Shown: piece after piece, positions 1 to 6,434 of the stretch
Numbering within the stretch: the stretch's first letter is position 1
Layout of the letters: each line of letters starts with the position of its first letter
IMG/VR virus record: IMGVR_UViG_3300044701_003951
Coordinates: 1-48,414 of that record
DNA: 48,414 nucleotides
Origin: a virus
Reading direction: 5' to 3' (one strand)
The notes under the pieces: generated by a model
The model's input: the letters and a program-made list of their open reading frames with translations, nothing else
What the model was told of the DNA's origin: nothing
The model's database searches: none
Made by a program: the position numbers and the translations under genes

Positions 1-39
1 CTCCCCTCCGCCGACCGTTTCGCTAATTTCCATCTCCAT
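1..39 (-). CDS. Start of a protein running off the left edge (partial)
   Basis: On the minus strand an ATG at 39 is preceded by a GAGGAA-like Shine-Dalgarno sequence about 5 nt away, and the frame stays open to the window edge. Only 13 codons (MEMEISETVGGGE) are visible, so no function can be given. It may be a chance frame. Confidence 0.3.
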   Translation of the reverse strand, partial: MEMEISETVGGGE

Positions 40-178
40 GAGTTCCTCACACGTAGAAGGGTGGGGGGGAGTGGGTGACCTAAAACCCATTGATTACGGG
101 GAACACACACTCACCCCCCCCCCCCCTTTCATACGCGAGAGAAGAGAAGGAGATTGTATTTAGTGGCGGGTCAGGGGG
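40..178. other. Short non-coding stretch with a C13 homopolymer
   Basis: No convincing gene lies here. The stretch holds a run of 13 C at 114-126 and G-rich runs near 61-69. On the minus strand it is downstream of the HicA-like gene and upstream of the partial gene at the left edge. Confidence 0.5.
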
Positions 179-427
179 TCACCTCCCCCCACCCACTTTC
201 GGTCCCGCCACGAACTCGTCGATGCTCACGCCGATCTTGCGGGCGGCTTGTGCCACCGACGAGAAGACGGGGTCGGTGCGCCGACCGGCGGCTGAGGTGA
301 CGATGATCTCGCCGGAGGGTGCTCGCCAGATGGCGTGCCCTCCCTTGGTGCGGACGAGGTCGCACCCCCACTTGCGGAGGAGGCGCTCCATCTCCCGAGC
401 GCTGATGCCTACTGTTGGTCGTGCCAT
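179..427 (-). CDS. HicA-like small RNA-binding/toxin-fold protein
   Basis: This 82-aa protein resembles the HicA/YcfA fold. An N-terminal helix (about residues 12-18) is followed by 'LVRTKGGHAIWRAPSG' (about 24-39), where HicA carries its catalytic His in a G-S/G-H context, and a C-terminal helix ends in 'GVSIDEF'. HicA proteins are mRNA interferases paired with HicB. No HicB is seen next to it, so a solitary phage effector or regulator is as likely as a toxin-antitoxin pair. It is the only minus-strand gene of the left arm and diverges from the plus-strand early genes. A G-rich sequence just upstream of the ATG may serve for ribosome binding. Confidence 0.55.
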   Translation of the reverse strand: MARPTVGISAREMERLLRKWGCDLVRTKGGHAIWRAPSGEIIVTSAAGRRTDPVFSSVAQAARKIGVSIDEFVAGPKVGGGR

Positions 428-507
428 GAGTCCCCCCTACGTACGGTGTGCTGGAACGTGTGACATCATGCGCCGAGCGCCTGCCCCACGTCAAGGATGG
501 GGGTGAC

Positions 508-537
508 TTGCGCCGACCCTTGCCCATGACCTATGAT
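508..537 (+). promoter_or_regulatory. Promoter, class II (TTGCGC-18-TATGAT)
   Basis: The -35 TTGCGC (508-513) and -10 TATGAT (532-537) are 18 bp apart. The -10 context TGACCTATGATC, followed by G-C-T and then GTCACT, recurs almost unchanged at 12101-12123. Unlike the leaderless promoters of this genome, this one has a leader of about 18 nt with a GAGGAG ribosome-binding site before the ATG at 561. It probably drives the array of small genes. Confidence 0.7.
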
Positions 538-560
538 CCGCTGTCACTGAGAGGAGACCC

Positions 561-797
561 ATGCCCACCACGACCACCCCCCGAGCGGACACGATGCGGT
601 TGCTCGCCGACTCGTTCGCCACGCTGATCTCGAACTGCATGATGCCGCCGGAGCATCTGGAGCGCATCGCCTCCCCCGACGGTCTGCGGTTGGGGACGGA
701 GTTCACGTGCTGGTACGTCCCTGCGATCGGCAAGGTGGTGGTGTGGGACATGGTGACCGACCCCGAGATGTCCGCCACGCTGGCGGTGACCCTGTGA
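561..797 (+). CDS. Hypothetical protein, first gene of the left operon
   Basis: 78 aa, not recognised. A GAGGAG Shine-Dalgarno sequence sits just before the ATG and a recognisable promoter precedes it. The C-terminal half is rich in beta-prone residues (FTCWYVPAIGKVVVWDMV). Its stop overlaps the GTG start of the next gene (GTGA), so the genes are translationally coupled. Confidence 0.65.
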   Translation: MPTTTTPRADTMRLLADSFATLISNCMMPPEHLERIASPDGLRLGTEFTCWYVPAIGKVVVWDMVTDPEMSATLAVTL

Positions 798-997
798 GCA
801 CGACGGACATCACGACCGCCCTGTGGCGGATCGCCGAGGAGGCGCAGTGCGACTGCTGGATATGCGAGACCGCTGTCGATGCCGCCACCGAGATCGAGCG
901 CCTGTGCGCTGCCGGTGACGCTCTGCTCGCTGCGATCCGCAACCACGACCTGAGGGAGGGGCACCTGCGTGCGTGGGAGGAGGCCCGCCGTGGCTGA
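794..997 (+). CDS. Small EIERLR-motif protein (array member 1)
   Basis: 67 aa with a GTG start overlapping the previous stop by 4 nt. The N-terminus has a Cys pair (CDCWICE). The middle carries the helical motif A-T-E-I-E-R-L shared with neighbours, and the C-terminus is WEEARRG. The last codons CGT GGC TGA overlap the next start (GTG GCT GAC) by 8 nt. Function unknown; likely a small coiled-coil accessory protein. Confidence 0.65.
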   Translation: MSTTDITTALWRIAEEAQCDCWICETAVDAATEIERLCAAGDALLAAIRNHDLREGHLRAWEEARRG

Positions 998-1193
998 CGA
1001 CATTCCGCTCATCATTCAGCAGTTGGATGCGTGCCCCGACTGCCGTCGGAAGGATGCCGAGATTGAACGGCTGCGCATCTACGGCGATGCCTTAGCCGCG
1101 TGGGTTGGCATTCACCTTCAGATGCCCCGTCGCAATGGCAAGAAGAGTATGCGCGAGGCATTGACAGCGTGGGAGGAGGTCCGCCGTGGCTGA
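990..1193 (+). CDS. Small EIERLR-motif protein (array member 2)
   Basis: 67 aa, GTG start inside the end of the previous gene. It has a CPDC pair near residue 16, then AEIERLR and GDALAAW, and ends WEEVRRG, clearly related to the preceding protein (EIERL, GDALLAA, WEEARRG). The shared ending and the identical stop/start junction suggest tandem duplication. Function unknown. Confidence 0.65.
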   Translation: MADDIPLIIQQLDACPDCRRKDAEIERLRIYGDALAAWVGIHLQMPRRNGKKSMREALTAWEEVRRG

Positions 1194-1362
1194 CGTTCAG
1201 GTACGCCACCGTGTCGTCAACATTGACGAGCGGCGAGGCGACTACGAGGTCGTGTTCATCGACGCAGGTGACCGCCATGTGCAGGTGACTGTCTCACCGA
1301 CGGGTCGCAGCATTCAGGTTCATGTCGATGGCGTGAAGTGGGGGGAGATCGACCGTGGCTGA
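1186..1362 (+). CDS. Small hypothetical beta-rich protein
   Basis: 58 aa, starting GTG GCT GAC like its neighbours and ending in CGT GGC TGA. It lacks the EIERLR helix. The alternating pattern RHRVVNIDERRGDYEVVF suggests a small beta-sheet protein. It lies between coupled genes with 8-nt overlaps on both sides, which supports translation. Confidence 0.55.
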   Translation: MADVQVRHRVVNIDERRGDYEVVFIDAGDRHVQVTVSPTGRSIQVHVDGVKWGEIDRG

Positions 1363-1570
1363 CGTGTTTGATGAGCAGTCCCTGCTCGCCGACATCGAGA
1401 GCACGTGGGGTGCGTACGGCGCTCATGCCGACGTGTGCCGCATGATGATCGCCGAAGTCGAACGGCTGCGCTTCGAACTGGAGAAACAGCGGACGGCGCA
1501 CGAGATGTGGTTCAAGCGTGCGTACGATCTGGAGGAGCAGTTGGAGGAGGCTCGCCGTGCATGGCGATAA
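1355..1570 (+). CDS. Small EIERLR-motif protein (array member 3)
   Basis: 71 aa, GTG start overlapping the previous stop. The sequence is helical with IAEVERLRFELEKQ and YDLEEQLEEARRAWR, so it is probably a coiled coil. The C-terminus LEEARRA resembles the WEEARRG ends of array members 1 and 2. Function unknown. Confidence 0.65.
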   Translation: MADVFDEQSLLADIESTWGAYGAHADVCRMMIAEVERLRFELEKQRTAHEMWFKRAYDLEEQLEEARRAWR

Positions 1571-1853
1571 GTCGACCAGTGTTCGAATCGTTCGTATGCG
1601 CTCGATCCCGAACGTGGACGACGAGCGCCTACAGGACTCGCTCGTGCGCATCCACACCCTCGTACACACCGCCGAGGGTCTAAAGGTATGGGATGCGCCG
1701 AGGCGTGGTCTGTTCGACTACGGCATGAAGGCGCTCGCTATCAATGCGGAACTGCGCCGTCGTGGCGTGGTGCCGAGCGTGGTGGGTTGCCGGTGGTGCA
1801 GCCGACACGTTGCAGACGAATCAGCCGACACGTTGCAGGAAGGGAACCGATGA
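1557..1853 (+). CDS. Hypothetical protein with C-terminal CxxC
   Basis: 98 aa from a GTG at 1557 that overlaps the previous gene and has a GGAGG-like site upstream. The middle is helical (DDERLQDSLVRIHTLVH) and the end carries a CRWCSRH pair that could bind metal. The 3' end contains a 17-bp direct repeat with a 23-bp period (1799-1838). Not recognised. Confidence 0.55.
   Translation: MHGDKSTSVRIVRMRSIPNVDDERLQDSLVRIHTLVHTAEGLKVWDAPRRGLFDYGMKALAINAELRRRGVVPSVVGCRWCSRHVADESADTLQEGNR
1799..1838 (+). repeat. 17-bp direct repeat, 23-bp period
   Basis: Two copies of CAGCCGACACGTTGCAG lie at 1799-1815 and 1822-1838. The 23-bp period is not a multiple of three, so this is a DNA-level repeat rather than a protein repeat, although it lies inside the end of a gene. 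A second repeat pair with the same period lies at 2487-2524. Confidence 0.7.
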
Positions 1854-1966
1854 CAGACTGGACACGCCGAGACTGGCGACGCACGGACACGTACCCTCAC
1901 CCCGTGTACCTCACCGACCGCACACCCCCCGACGATGACGAGGAGACCGGCGATGACGAGGGGTGA
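1850..1966 (+). CDS. Micro-protein, acidic tail
   Basis: 38 aa, ATG overlapping the previous stop (ATGA). A basic/aromatic N-terminus (TDWTRRDWRR) is followed by an acidic end (DDDEETGDDEG). No family recognised. It is supported only by coupling on both sides. Confidence 0.45.
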   Translation: MTDWTRRDWRRTDTYPHPVYLTDRTPPDDDEETGDDEG

Positions 1967-2237
1967 TGCGGTGATGCTGGAGCACTCTGACGTGATGCTC
2001 GTGAACGTCCACTACCCCGAGGCGTGTGCCGGTCGACCGTGCACGGTGCACAACCGTACCGACCACCACATGCGTTCGTTCCCTCAGCATTGGTGTGACG
2101 ATCGTGGGCTGATGGAGCGCATCTGTCCCCACGGTGTGGGGCACCCCGACCCTGACGGTCCGTACCTCCCTGAGTCGTCGATGTGGGTTCATGGGTGCGA
2201 TGGGTGCTGTATGGTGCCGAGCGGAGGTGCACGATGA
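1953..2237 (+). CDS. Cys/His-rich hypothetical protein (zinc-binding-like)
   Basis: 94 aa. A GAGGAG site lies 7 nt before the ATG at 1953. Many Cys and His residues (YPEACAGRPC, CDDRGLMERICPHGVGH, VHGCDGCC) suggest one or two zinc sites. This is a common type of small actinophage accessory protein, but no specific function can be assigned. Confidence 0.6.
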   Translation: MTRGDAVMLEHSDVMLVNVHYPEACAGRPCTVHNRTDHHMRSFPQHWCDDRGLMERICPHGVGHPDPDGPYLPESSMWVHGCDGCCMVPSGGAR

Positions 2238-2479
2238 ACGACGTGTCGAGACGGTTGCGTGACGGTGGGAGCGCCCTGATGCTGGAGGCGGCGGACGAGA
2301 TTGATCGCCTGTCCGACCTGCGGACGGGTGCGGCTCTGCTGGAGGTGGAGCGGTTGCTCGGGGAGGTGCGGTTCCTGCGCCAGACCCTCGTGGAGGTGGC
2401 GGGGATCATCGATCAGGGGTGGAGCAGCACTGCGGCTGCGGTCGCCCGAAAGATCGGGACAGGACCAATCCCCACATGA
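2234..2479 (+). CDS. Small EIERLR-motif protein (array member 4)
   Basis: 81 aa, ATG overlapping the previous stop. Its AADEIDRLSDLRTG and LLEVERLLGEVRFLRQTL segments predict a long amphipathic helix or coiled coil. It belongs to the same loose family as the 794, 990 and 1355 genes. Function unknown. Confidence 0.65.
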   Translation: MNDVSRRLRDGGSALMLEAADEIDRLSDLRTGAALLEVERLLGEVRFLRQTLVEVAGIIDQGWSSTAAAVARKIGTGPIPT

Positions 2480-2486
2480 GAAACGT

Positions 2487-2524
2487 GTGCCGAAACGGTA
2501 GCGTAGACGGTGCCGAAACGGTAG
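2487..2524 (+). repeat. 15-bp direct repeat, 23-bp period, in an intergenic gap
   Basis: GTGCCGAAACGGTAG occurs at 2487-2501 and again at 2510-2524 in the 66-bp gap before the gene at 2546. The placement is typical of a protein-binding site or duplicated promoter element. It has the same period as the repeat at 1799-1838, but the unit sequence differs. Confidence 0.7.
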
Positions 2525-2545
2525 TGCAGGACGAGGAGGTGCGCC

Positions 2546-2839
2546 GTGGCTGACAAGTACCGCAAGAGACCTGTCATCATCGAGGCGATGAGATTCGGCG
2601 CACACACGGAGGCTCTGCCGTTTGGTGACCTCCATGCATGGCTCTCTGAGGGCGGCTGTTCGTTTCGACTGGGGCAGGCAATGGACGGTCCCGTGTTCAT
2701 GTTGATCTCCTCGCTGGAAGGATGGATGCGTGCCGAGATCGGTGACTGGATCATCAGGGGCGTGGAGGGCGAGTTCTACCCGTGCAAGCCGAGCGTCTTC
2801 GCTGCGACTTATGAACCCGAGGAGACCACCCGTGGCTGA
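2546..2839 (+). CDS. Conserved phage protein of the KYRKRPVIIEA type
   Basis: 97 aa. The layout matches a small protein very widespread in phages: an N-terminal 'KYRKRPVIIEAMRF', a central 'GWMRAEIGDWIIRGV' and a C-terminal 'GEFYPCKPSVFAATYEP' (about residues 73-90). Its biochemical role is not known. The GTG start has GAGGAGG upstream and the same GTGGCTGAC start block as its neighbours. Confidence 0.8.
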   Translation: MADKYRKRPVIIEAMRFGAHTEALPFGDLHAWLSEGGCSFRLGQAMDGPVFMLISSLEGWMRAEIGDWIIRGVEGEFYPCKPSVFAATYEPEETTRG

Positions 2840-3086
2840 GCGACGGAAGCGCTCACCGCTCGGGACGACTGACATCGTCGCTCGGTTGCTGGACGTGACG
2901 GAGATGTCATGGGACGGCGACGAGGTTACCGATCCTCTCTGCGAGGAAGCAGCAGCCGAGATCGAGTGGCTCCGCCAGAGGGTGGACGCTCTGACGGAGT
3001 TGGTGGAGGCTGCGTCGCACCGTGTCGACCGAACCTCGTCGCTGTGGCTCGAACTGCGACACGCTGTGGAGGTTCATCGTGCCTGA
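2832..3086 (+). CDS. Small EIERLR-motif protein (array member 5)
   Basis: 84 aa, GTG start overlapping the previous stop by 8 nt. AAAEIEWLRQRVDALTELVE forms a probable coiled coil in the middle. It resembles array members 1-4. It overlaps the next GTG by 8 nt. Function unknown. Confidence 0.6.
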   Translation: MAERRKRSPLGTTDIVARLLDVTEMSWDGDEVTDPLCEEAAAEIEWLRQRVDALTELVEAASHRVDRTSSLWLELRHAVEVHRA

Positions 3087-3717
3087 GTTGAATGCGAACG
3101 TCCCTGCACTGGAGTGCTACGTCCGTGCGAACTACCTGCGCGACCAGCGTGACGGTTTCGGCGAGCGGTTCCCTTGCATGATCTTCGGGGTCGCTTCGGT
3201 CCCTGCTCGCAGTCCGCTGTTCCACTTCCTGATGGAGGACGGCGGTGTGTGGTGGCGTATGCCGATCAGTGCGTTTTGCACGAGACCCGACGCCCCCGAC
3301 GTGGACATCCACGAGTTGGTCCTGTGGAACTCGTTCAGCCCGAACGTGACGGTCACGGAGTTCACGGCGATGCGGAACATGCGCATGACCTACGTCTCTC
3401 GCTCCGGCAAGTTCGTGAACGGTCGCTACCTGTTCACGCTCGACTGGCATGCCCCCGAGGACAACGTCCTGAACACGGGCTTCTCGACGAACCCCGGTCA
3501 GCACAAGTGCGGTCACGTGATCGAGCGCGACGACGGCAACATTGCGATCCAGCCGAACAACCGTGTGCGCCTGTTCGATCCGTCGTTCACGACGAAGAGT
3601 GGGACGCTGATCCAGCGGCTGATCAACACCCGCAAGTGGGATGTCGAGGACGCTGCTAAGTGGCGCACGTCGGACGACGACCGGTACGAGTACGAGGTCG
3701 TCACCGATGACGAGTGA
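3079..3717 (+). CDS. Conserved hypothetical phage protein
   Basis: 212 aa from the GTG at 3079. A compact mixed alpha/beta sequence with many aromatics (GVWWRMPISAFC, LFTLDWHAPEDN). It has no recognised catalytic motif. The C-terminus is charged (SDDDRYEYEVVTDDE). It is the first full-size gene after the small-gene array and is coupled to genes on both sides. I do not recognise a function. Confidence 0.7.
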   Translation: MPELNANVPALECYVRANYLRDQRDGFGERFPCMIFGVASVPARSPLFHFLMEDGGVWWRMPISAFCTRPDAPDVDIHELVLWNSFSPNVTVTEFTAMRNMRMTYVSRSGKFVNGRYLFTLDWHAPEDNVLNTGFSTNPGQHKCGHVIERDDGNIAIQPNNRVRLFDPSFTTKSGTLIQRLINTRKWDVEDAAKWRTSDDDRYEYEVVTDDE

Positions 3718-3877
3718 ACTGTCGAGGCTGCTGCGTAAGGCACCGCTGTCGGAGTTGGGTCCGATCTCGTGGCGTGCTGCCGACGCTCTTGACGAGGCGC
3801 TCGCTGAGGTGGAGCGGCTCCGTGCGGAGGTGTCGAGGCTCTCCCCCAACGGCAGGACTATACCTAGAGTCGTGTGA
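3707..3877 (+). CDS. Small EIERLR-motif protein (array member 6)
   Basis: 56 aa, ATG overlapping the previous gene. RAADALDEALAEVERLRAEVSRL is almost entirely predicted coiled coil, as in the other array members. It is the last gene before the operator/promoter at 3889-3951. Confidence 0.6.
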   Translation: MTSELSRLLRKAPLSELGPISWRAADALDEALAEVERLRAEVSRLSPNGRTIPRVV

Positions 3878-3888
3878 CTGAATCCCGC

Positions 3889-3911
3889 AAACCCATGCGG
3901 GACAAGGGTTT
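3889..3911 (+). promoter_or_regulatory. 23-bp inverted-repeat operator, copy 1
   Basis: AAACCC, a 9-nt gap, then AAGGGTTT. The outer AAACCC/GGGTTT arms are inverted. The same 23-bp geometry occurs at 15425-15447, each time about 10 bp upstream of a TTGACA/T -35 box. A hairpin TCCCGC-N8-GCGGGA (3883-3902) overlaps the left part. Likely a regulator-binding site. Confidence 0.75.
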
Positions 3912-3921
3912 CCCGAATGTC

Positions 3922-3951
3922 TTGACACGCCGACACCCTCCGCCCCATACT
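3922..3951 (+). promoter_or_regulatory. Leaderless promoter TTGACA-18-CATACT
   Basis: The -35 TTGACA (3922-3927) and -10 CATACT (3946-3951) are 18 bp apart. Six nt (GTCCCT) separate the -10 from the ATG at 3958, so transcription should begin at the start codon. The layout is identical to 15457-15486. Confidence 0.85.
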
Positions 3952-3957
3952 GTCCCT

Positions 3958-4698
3958 ATGACACCGATCGAACACGACCAGCACCTCATCAACCTGTGGG
4001 ATCAGATCGCTAAGGCGCAGCGCACGGTTCAGCGTGCGGAGGCGACCGTTCAGCGGCTCAACCATCTGGAGCCGACGCATCCGACGGCGATGATGATCGC
4101 CACCGATCTGGCAACGGGTCGTGCCCTGCTGCGCACGACGCTGGAGGAGTTGAACCGTCACGAGGCGCAGTACACCGGCTGGTCCCGTTTCTGGCTCGTG
4201 GTCTCGTCGGCTCACGGTCACCTGCACCGCACGACCTCGTGCTCGACGTGCTTGCCGACGACTCGGTTCTCTCTGATCGCTGAACTGTCGGGGACGGGCG
4301 AGTCGGAGGCGGTGGAGTCGCAGGGTTCGATCCTGTGCAGCGTCTGCTTCCCCACTGCCCCTGTCGAGTGGACGACCGGTGAGGCGAAGGTGGCGATCGC
4401 TGCTCGTGCGGAGCGTGAGGCGAAGAGGGCAGAGCGTGAGGCGAAGCGGCTGGAGAAGGCGCTGCTCCCCGACGGCTCGCCGCTGAAGATCGACTTGGGC
4501 AACGGTCGACTGGAGCGCTTCGACACGCTTGCGTCGGCAAAGATGTGGCTGACGAGTTTCTACTCGTGGGCACCGCACTCTTCGTATCCAGAGAGCGCCC
4601 GTGATCTCGTCGCACAGGCGGTTGCTGCGAAGACCGGTGAGTCGGTCGCTGATGTGCTCGCTGCTGCGGAGAAGCGTGCCGGAAAGAGGGGATGGTGA
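3958..4698 (+). CDS. Conserved actinophage protein with paired Cys motifs
   Basis: 246 aa, with the start set by the leaderless promoter. The N-terminus is coiled coil (AKAQRTVQRAEATVQRL). The core 'SRFWLVVSSAHGHLH' is followed by CSTCLP and then 'LCSVCFPTAPVEWT', giving two Cys pairs plus nearby His that could bind zinc. After that come an Ala/Arg/Glu-rich helix and a C-terminal domain. This layout is widespread in actinobacteriophages, where it is still listed as function unknown. A nucleic-acid-binding role is a guess. Confidence 0.8.
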   Translation: MTPIEHDQHLINLWDQIAKAQRTVQRAEATVQRLNHLEPTHPTAMMIATDLATGRALLRTTLEELNRHEAQYTGWSRFWLVVSSAHGHLHRTTSCSTCLPTTRFSLIAELSGTGESEAVESQGSILCSVCFPTAPVEWTTGEAKVAIAARAEREAKRAEREAKRLEKALLPDGSPLKIDLGNGRLERFDTLASAKMWLTSFYSWAPHSSYPESARDLVAQAVAAKTGESVADVLAAAEKRAGKRGW

Positions 4699-4841
4699 CC
4701 ATGCTGTACAATCGACGATCCGATCACGCATGTGGCTACTACTGCTGCCGTGGGTTGCGCAAGCACCGCCGAGAGAACTGGCACCGCCTGCTCCGCTCGC
4801 GTGAGCGCCGAGCGTGGAAGGCTGACCTGTCTCAGGACTGA
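4695..4841 (+). CDS. Small basic Cys-rich protein
   Basis: 48 aa from a GTG at 4695 that overlaps the previous stop (GTGA); an ATG at 4701 is the alternative. The sequence is strongly basic with CGYYCCRGLRKHRR, so it could be a small zinc- or nucleic-acid-binding peptide. It ends 16 nt before the start codon of the Mom-like gene. Confidence 0.5.
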   Translation: MTMLYNRRSDHACGYYCCRGLRKHRRENWHRLLRSRERRAWKADLSQD

Positions 4842-4845
4842 CGGG

Positions 4846-4851
4846 TATGCT
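4846..4851 (+). promoter_or_regulatory. Leaderless -10 box TATGCT
   Basis: TATGCT followed by 6 nt (CTGCGC) and the ATG at 4858. No Shine-Dalgarno sequence is present. Confidence 0.7.
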
Positions 4852-4857
4852 CTGCGC

Positions 4858-5733
4858 ATGACTGCCGCAGAGTTGCGCACGTACGATGCCGAGCACTGCT
4901 GGCAGTACGACATCCGTCTGCGCAACCTCGCTGCCGACTTGGAGGAGGTCGGTCTGTCCGTGGAACGTGCCGCTGCGCTGACGGTTGCCGACTTCGAGTT
5001 CCGTCCGCTCGACACGCCCGACGAGCGTGCTGATGCCGCTGAGTTCATCCGCCGACACGAGTGGCTGGGGAACCTGTCGCAGTACACGACGCACTGGTTC
5101 GGTGCGTACCACGGACCGCACCTTGCGGGCGTGCTGCTGTTCAACATGCCGAACGCTTTCTCGCACCTGCTCGGTCCCGACACGCCGGAACTGGAGCGGC
5201 TGCTCTCTCGTGGTGCGTGCATCTCATGGTCACCTAAGAACCTTGCGTCGGCGTTCGTCTCGTGGGCGACACGGTGGATGGTCGACCACACGCAGTACCG
5301 CCTGTTCACTGCGTACTCCGACCCGATGGCTCGTGAACTGGGGACGATCTATCAGGCGTGCAACTGGTACTACCTCGGGCAGCGTGCGGGGGCGACGGTG
5401 CGCTACGTCTCGCCGTACACGGGCAAGGTGGTGTCCGACCGTTTCTTCCGCCAGCGGACGGCGTACCGCCACTACGCCCGTGAGTTGGGTCTCGACTGGG
5501 ATCGCTCGTGGGTGACCCCGACGGGGATGGCGTGGGCGAACGTCCCGCCGGATGTCGAGGCTGCGCTGCGCCAGAGGTCTCGTGACGTGCAGGCTGCGGC
5601 TACGCCGGTGACGGTGCCGCCGAAGCACAAGTATGCGCTCGTGCTCGGGCGTGACCGCTCCGAGACCCGCCGCCTGCGCCGACTGTTCGAGGAGCGCAAC
5701 AGGACGTTCCCCTACCCCAAGGTGCGCTGCTGA
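4858..5733 (+). CDS. Mom-like GNAT-fold acyltransferase (putative DNA-base modification)
   Basis: 291 aa. It resembles phage Mu Mom, a GNAT-fold enzyme that adds a carbamoylmethyl group to adenine in phage DNA. Features: H80-F-G-A-Y-H and 'LAGVLLFNMP' (89-98), 'GACISWSPKNLASAF' (119-133) in the place of the family's conserved N-x-x-S-x-F segment, 'LFTAYSDPMARELGTIYQ' (149-166) and NWYYLG (169-174). The C-terminal part is basic and probably contacts DNA. Mom protects phage DNA from host restriction. The neighbours (glycosyltransferases, methyltransferases, an ABC-GNAT fusion) fit a modification role. Substrate and base are unknown. Confidence 0.75.
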   Translation: MTAAELRTYDAEHCWQYDIRLRNLAADLEEVGLSVERAAALTVADFEFRPLDTPDERADAAEFIRRHEWLGNLSQYTTHWFGAYHGPHLAGVLLFNMPNAFSHLLGPDTPELERLLSRGACISWSPKNLASAFVSWATRWMVDHTQYRLFTAYSDPMARELGTIYQACNWYYLGQRAGATVRYVSPYTGKVVSDRFFRQRTAYRHYARELGLDWDRSWVTPTGMAWANVPPDVEAALRQRSRDVQAAATPVTVPPKHKYALVLGRDRSETRRLRRLFEERNRTFPYPKVRC

Positions 5734-5942
5734 TGATCTCGAAGGTGGTGACGAACCCCTGCCCTTTCTGCGGGATCATGGAGATGGTCGACGTGCCGAC
5801 GGAGGGGCTTCAGCGCTGGCAGGGCGGCGAGTTGATTCAGGTGGCGCTGCCCGACCTCTCGATCGAGTTGAGGGAGTTGCTGATCTCGGGGACGCACCTC
5901 GTGTGCTGGGACTTGCACATGGGTGAGGACGACGAGGATTGA
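5733..5942 (+). CDS. Small CPFCG-motif conserved protein
   Basis: 69 aa, ATG overlapping the previous TGA by 1 nt. The N-terminal CPFCG knuckle suggests zinc binding. The rest ('LPDLSIELRELLISGTH', CWDLHMGEDDED) resembles short conserved actinophage proteins of unknown function. Confidence 0.65.
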   Translation: MISKVVTNPCPFCGIMEMVDVPTEGLQRWQGGELIQVALPDLSIELRELLISGTHLVCWDLHMGEDDED

Positions 5943-5978
5943 TGTCACGTCCCCGACCGCATCGTGCGTAGTACCACC

Positions 5979-6425
5979 ATGACCAACACACTGACCCACC
6001 CCACCGACATCGAGCGCCCGAGCATCGAGCGCCTCACCCTGATGATCAACGAGGCGCTGCACTGCGTCTCGAAGGGCGAGGTGTTCCCGAACGACCGCCT
6101 GACGGACATGCTGCTCGACATGCGGACACTCGCTGAGTCGGCGCTCAAGAGCCAACTCTCGCTCGCTCGCCACTACAGCGACCTGCTGAAGTTGCACACG
6201 GTCCGACCGACGGAGCCGACGTTCGAGTTGGTCGCCAAGGGGATGGTGCTCGCCGAGACGGAGGACCATGACGTGATGGCTTGCTGCTTGAAGCGTGGGG
6301 AGTGGATGATCGTCATCTTCAAGGCGGGCACCGACACGGACGGCGTGGAGGTGGAGGGCGTGTTCGATCGCGACGGCGTGCGCCGCTTCGTCACCGACAT
6401 GTTCAACAGTGAGCGGAAGGGCTAG
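5979..6425 (+). CDS. Hypothetical protein
   Basis: 149 aa. The N-terminal half is helical (MLLDMRTLAESALKSQLSL), and the C-terminal half is beta-rich with CCLKRGEWMIVIFKAG. A possible -10 TAGTAC lies 4 nt before the ATG and no clear Shine-Dalgarno is present. Not recognised. Confidence 0.6.
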   Translation: MTNTLTHPTDIERPSIERLTLMINEALHCVSKGEVFPNDRLTDMLLDMRTLAESALKSQLSLARHYSDLLKLHTVRPTEPTFELVAKGMVLAETEDHDVMACCLKRGEWMIVIFKAGTDTDGVEVEGVFDRDGVRRFVTDMFNSERKG

Positions 6426-6428
6426 GAT
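6423..6428 (+). promoter_or_regulatory. Leaderless -10 box TAGGAT
   Basis: TAGGAT followed by 6 nt (CGCCGA) and the GTG at 6435. No ribosome-binding site lies between them. The box overlaps the stop codon of the previous gene. Confidence 0.7.
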
Positions 6429-6434
6429 CGCCGA

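Noticed and set aside
2926-5166. Minus-strand open frame of 746 codons
   Set aside because: Opposite several coupled plus-strand genes with recognisable motifs; Arg-rich antisense frame typical of high-GC DNA.
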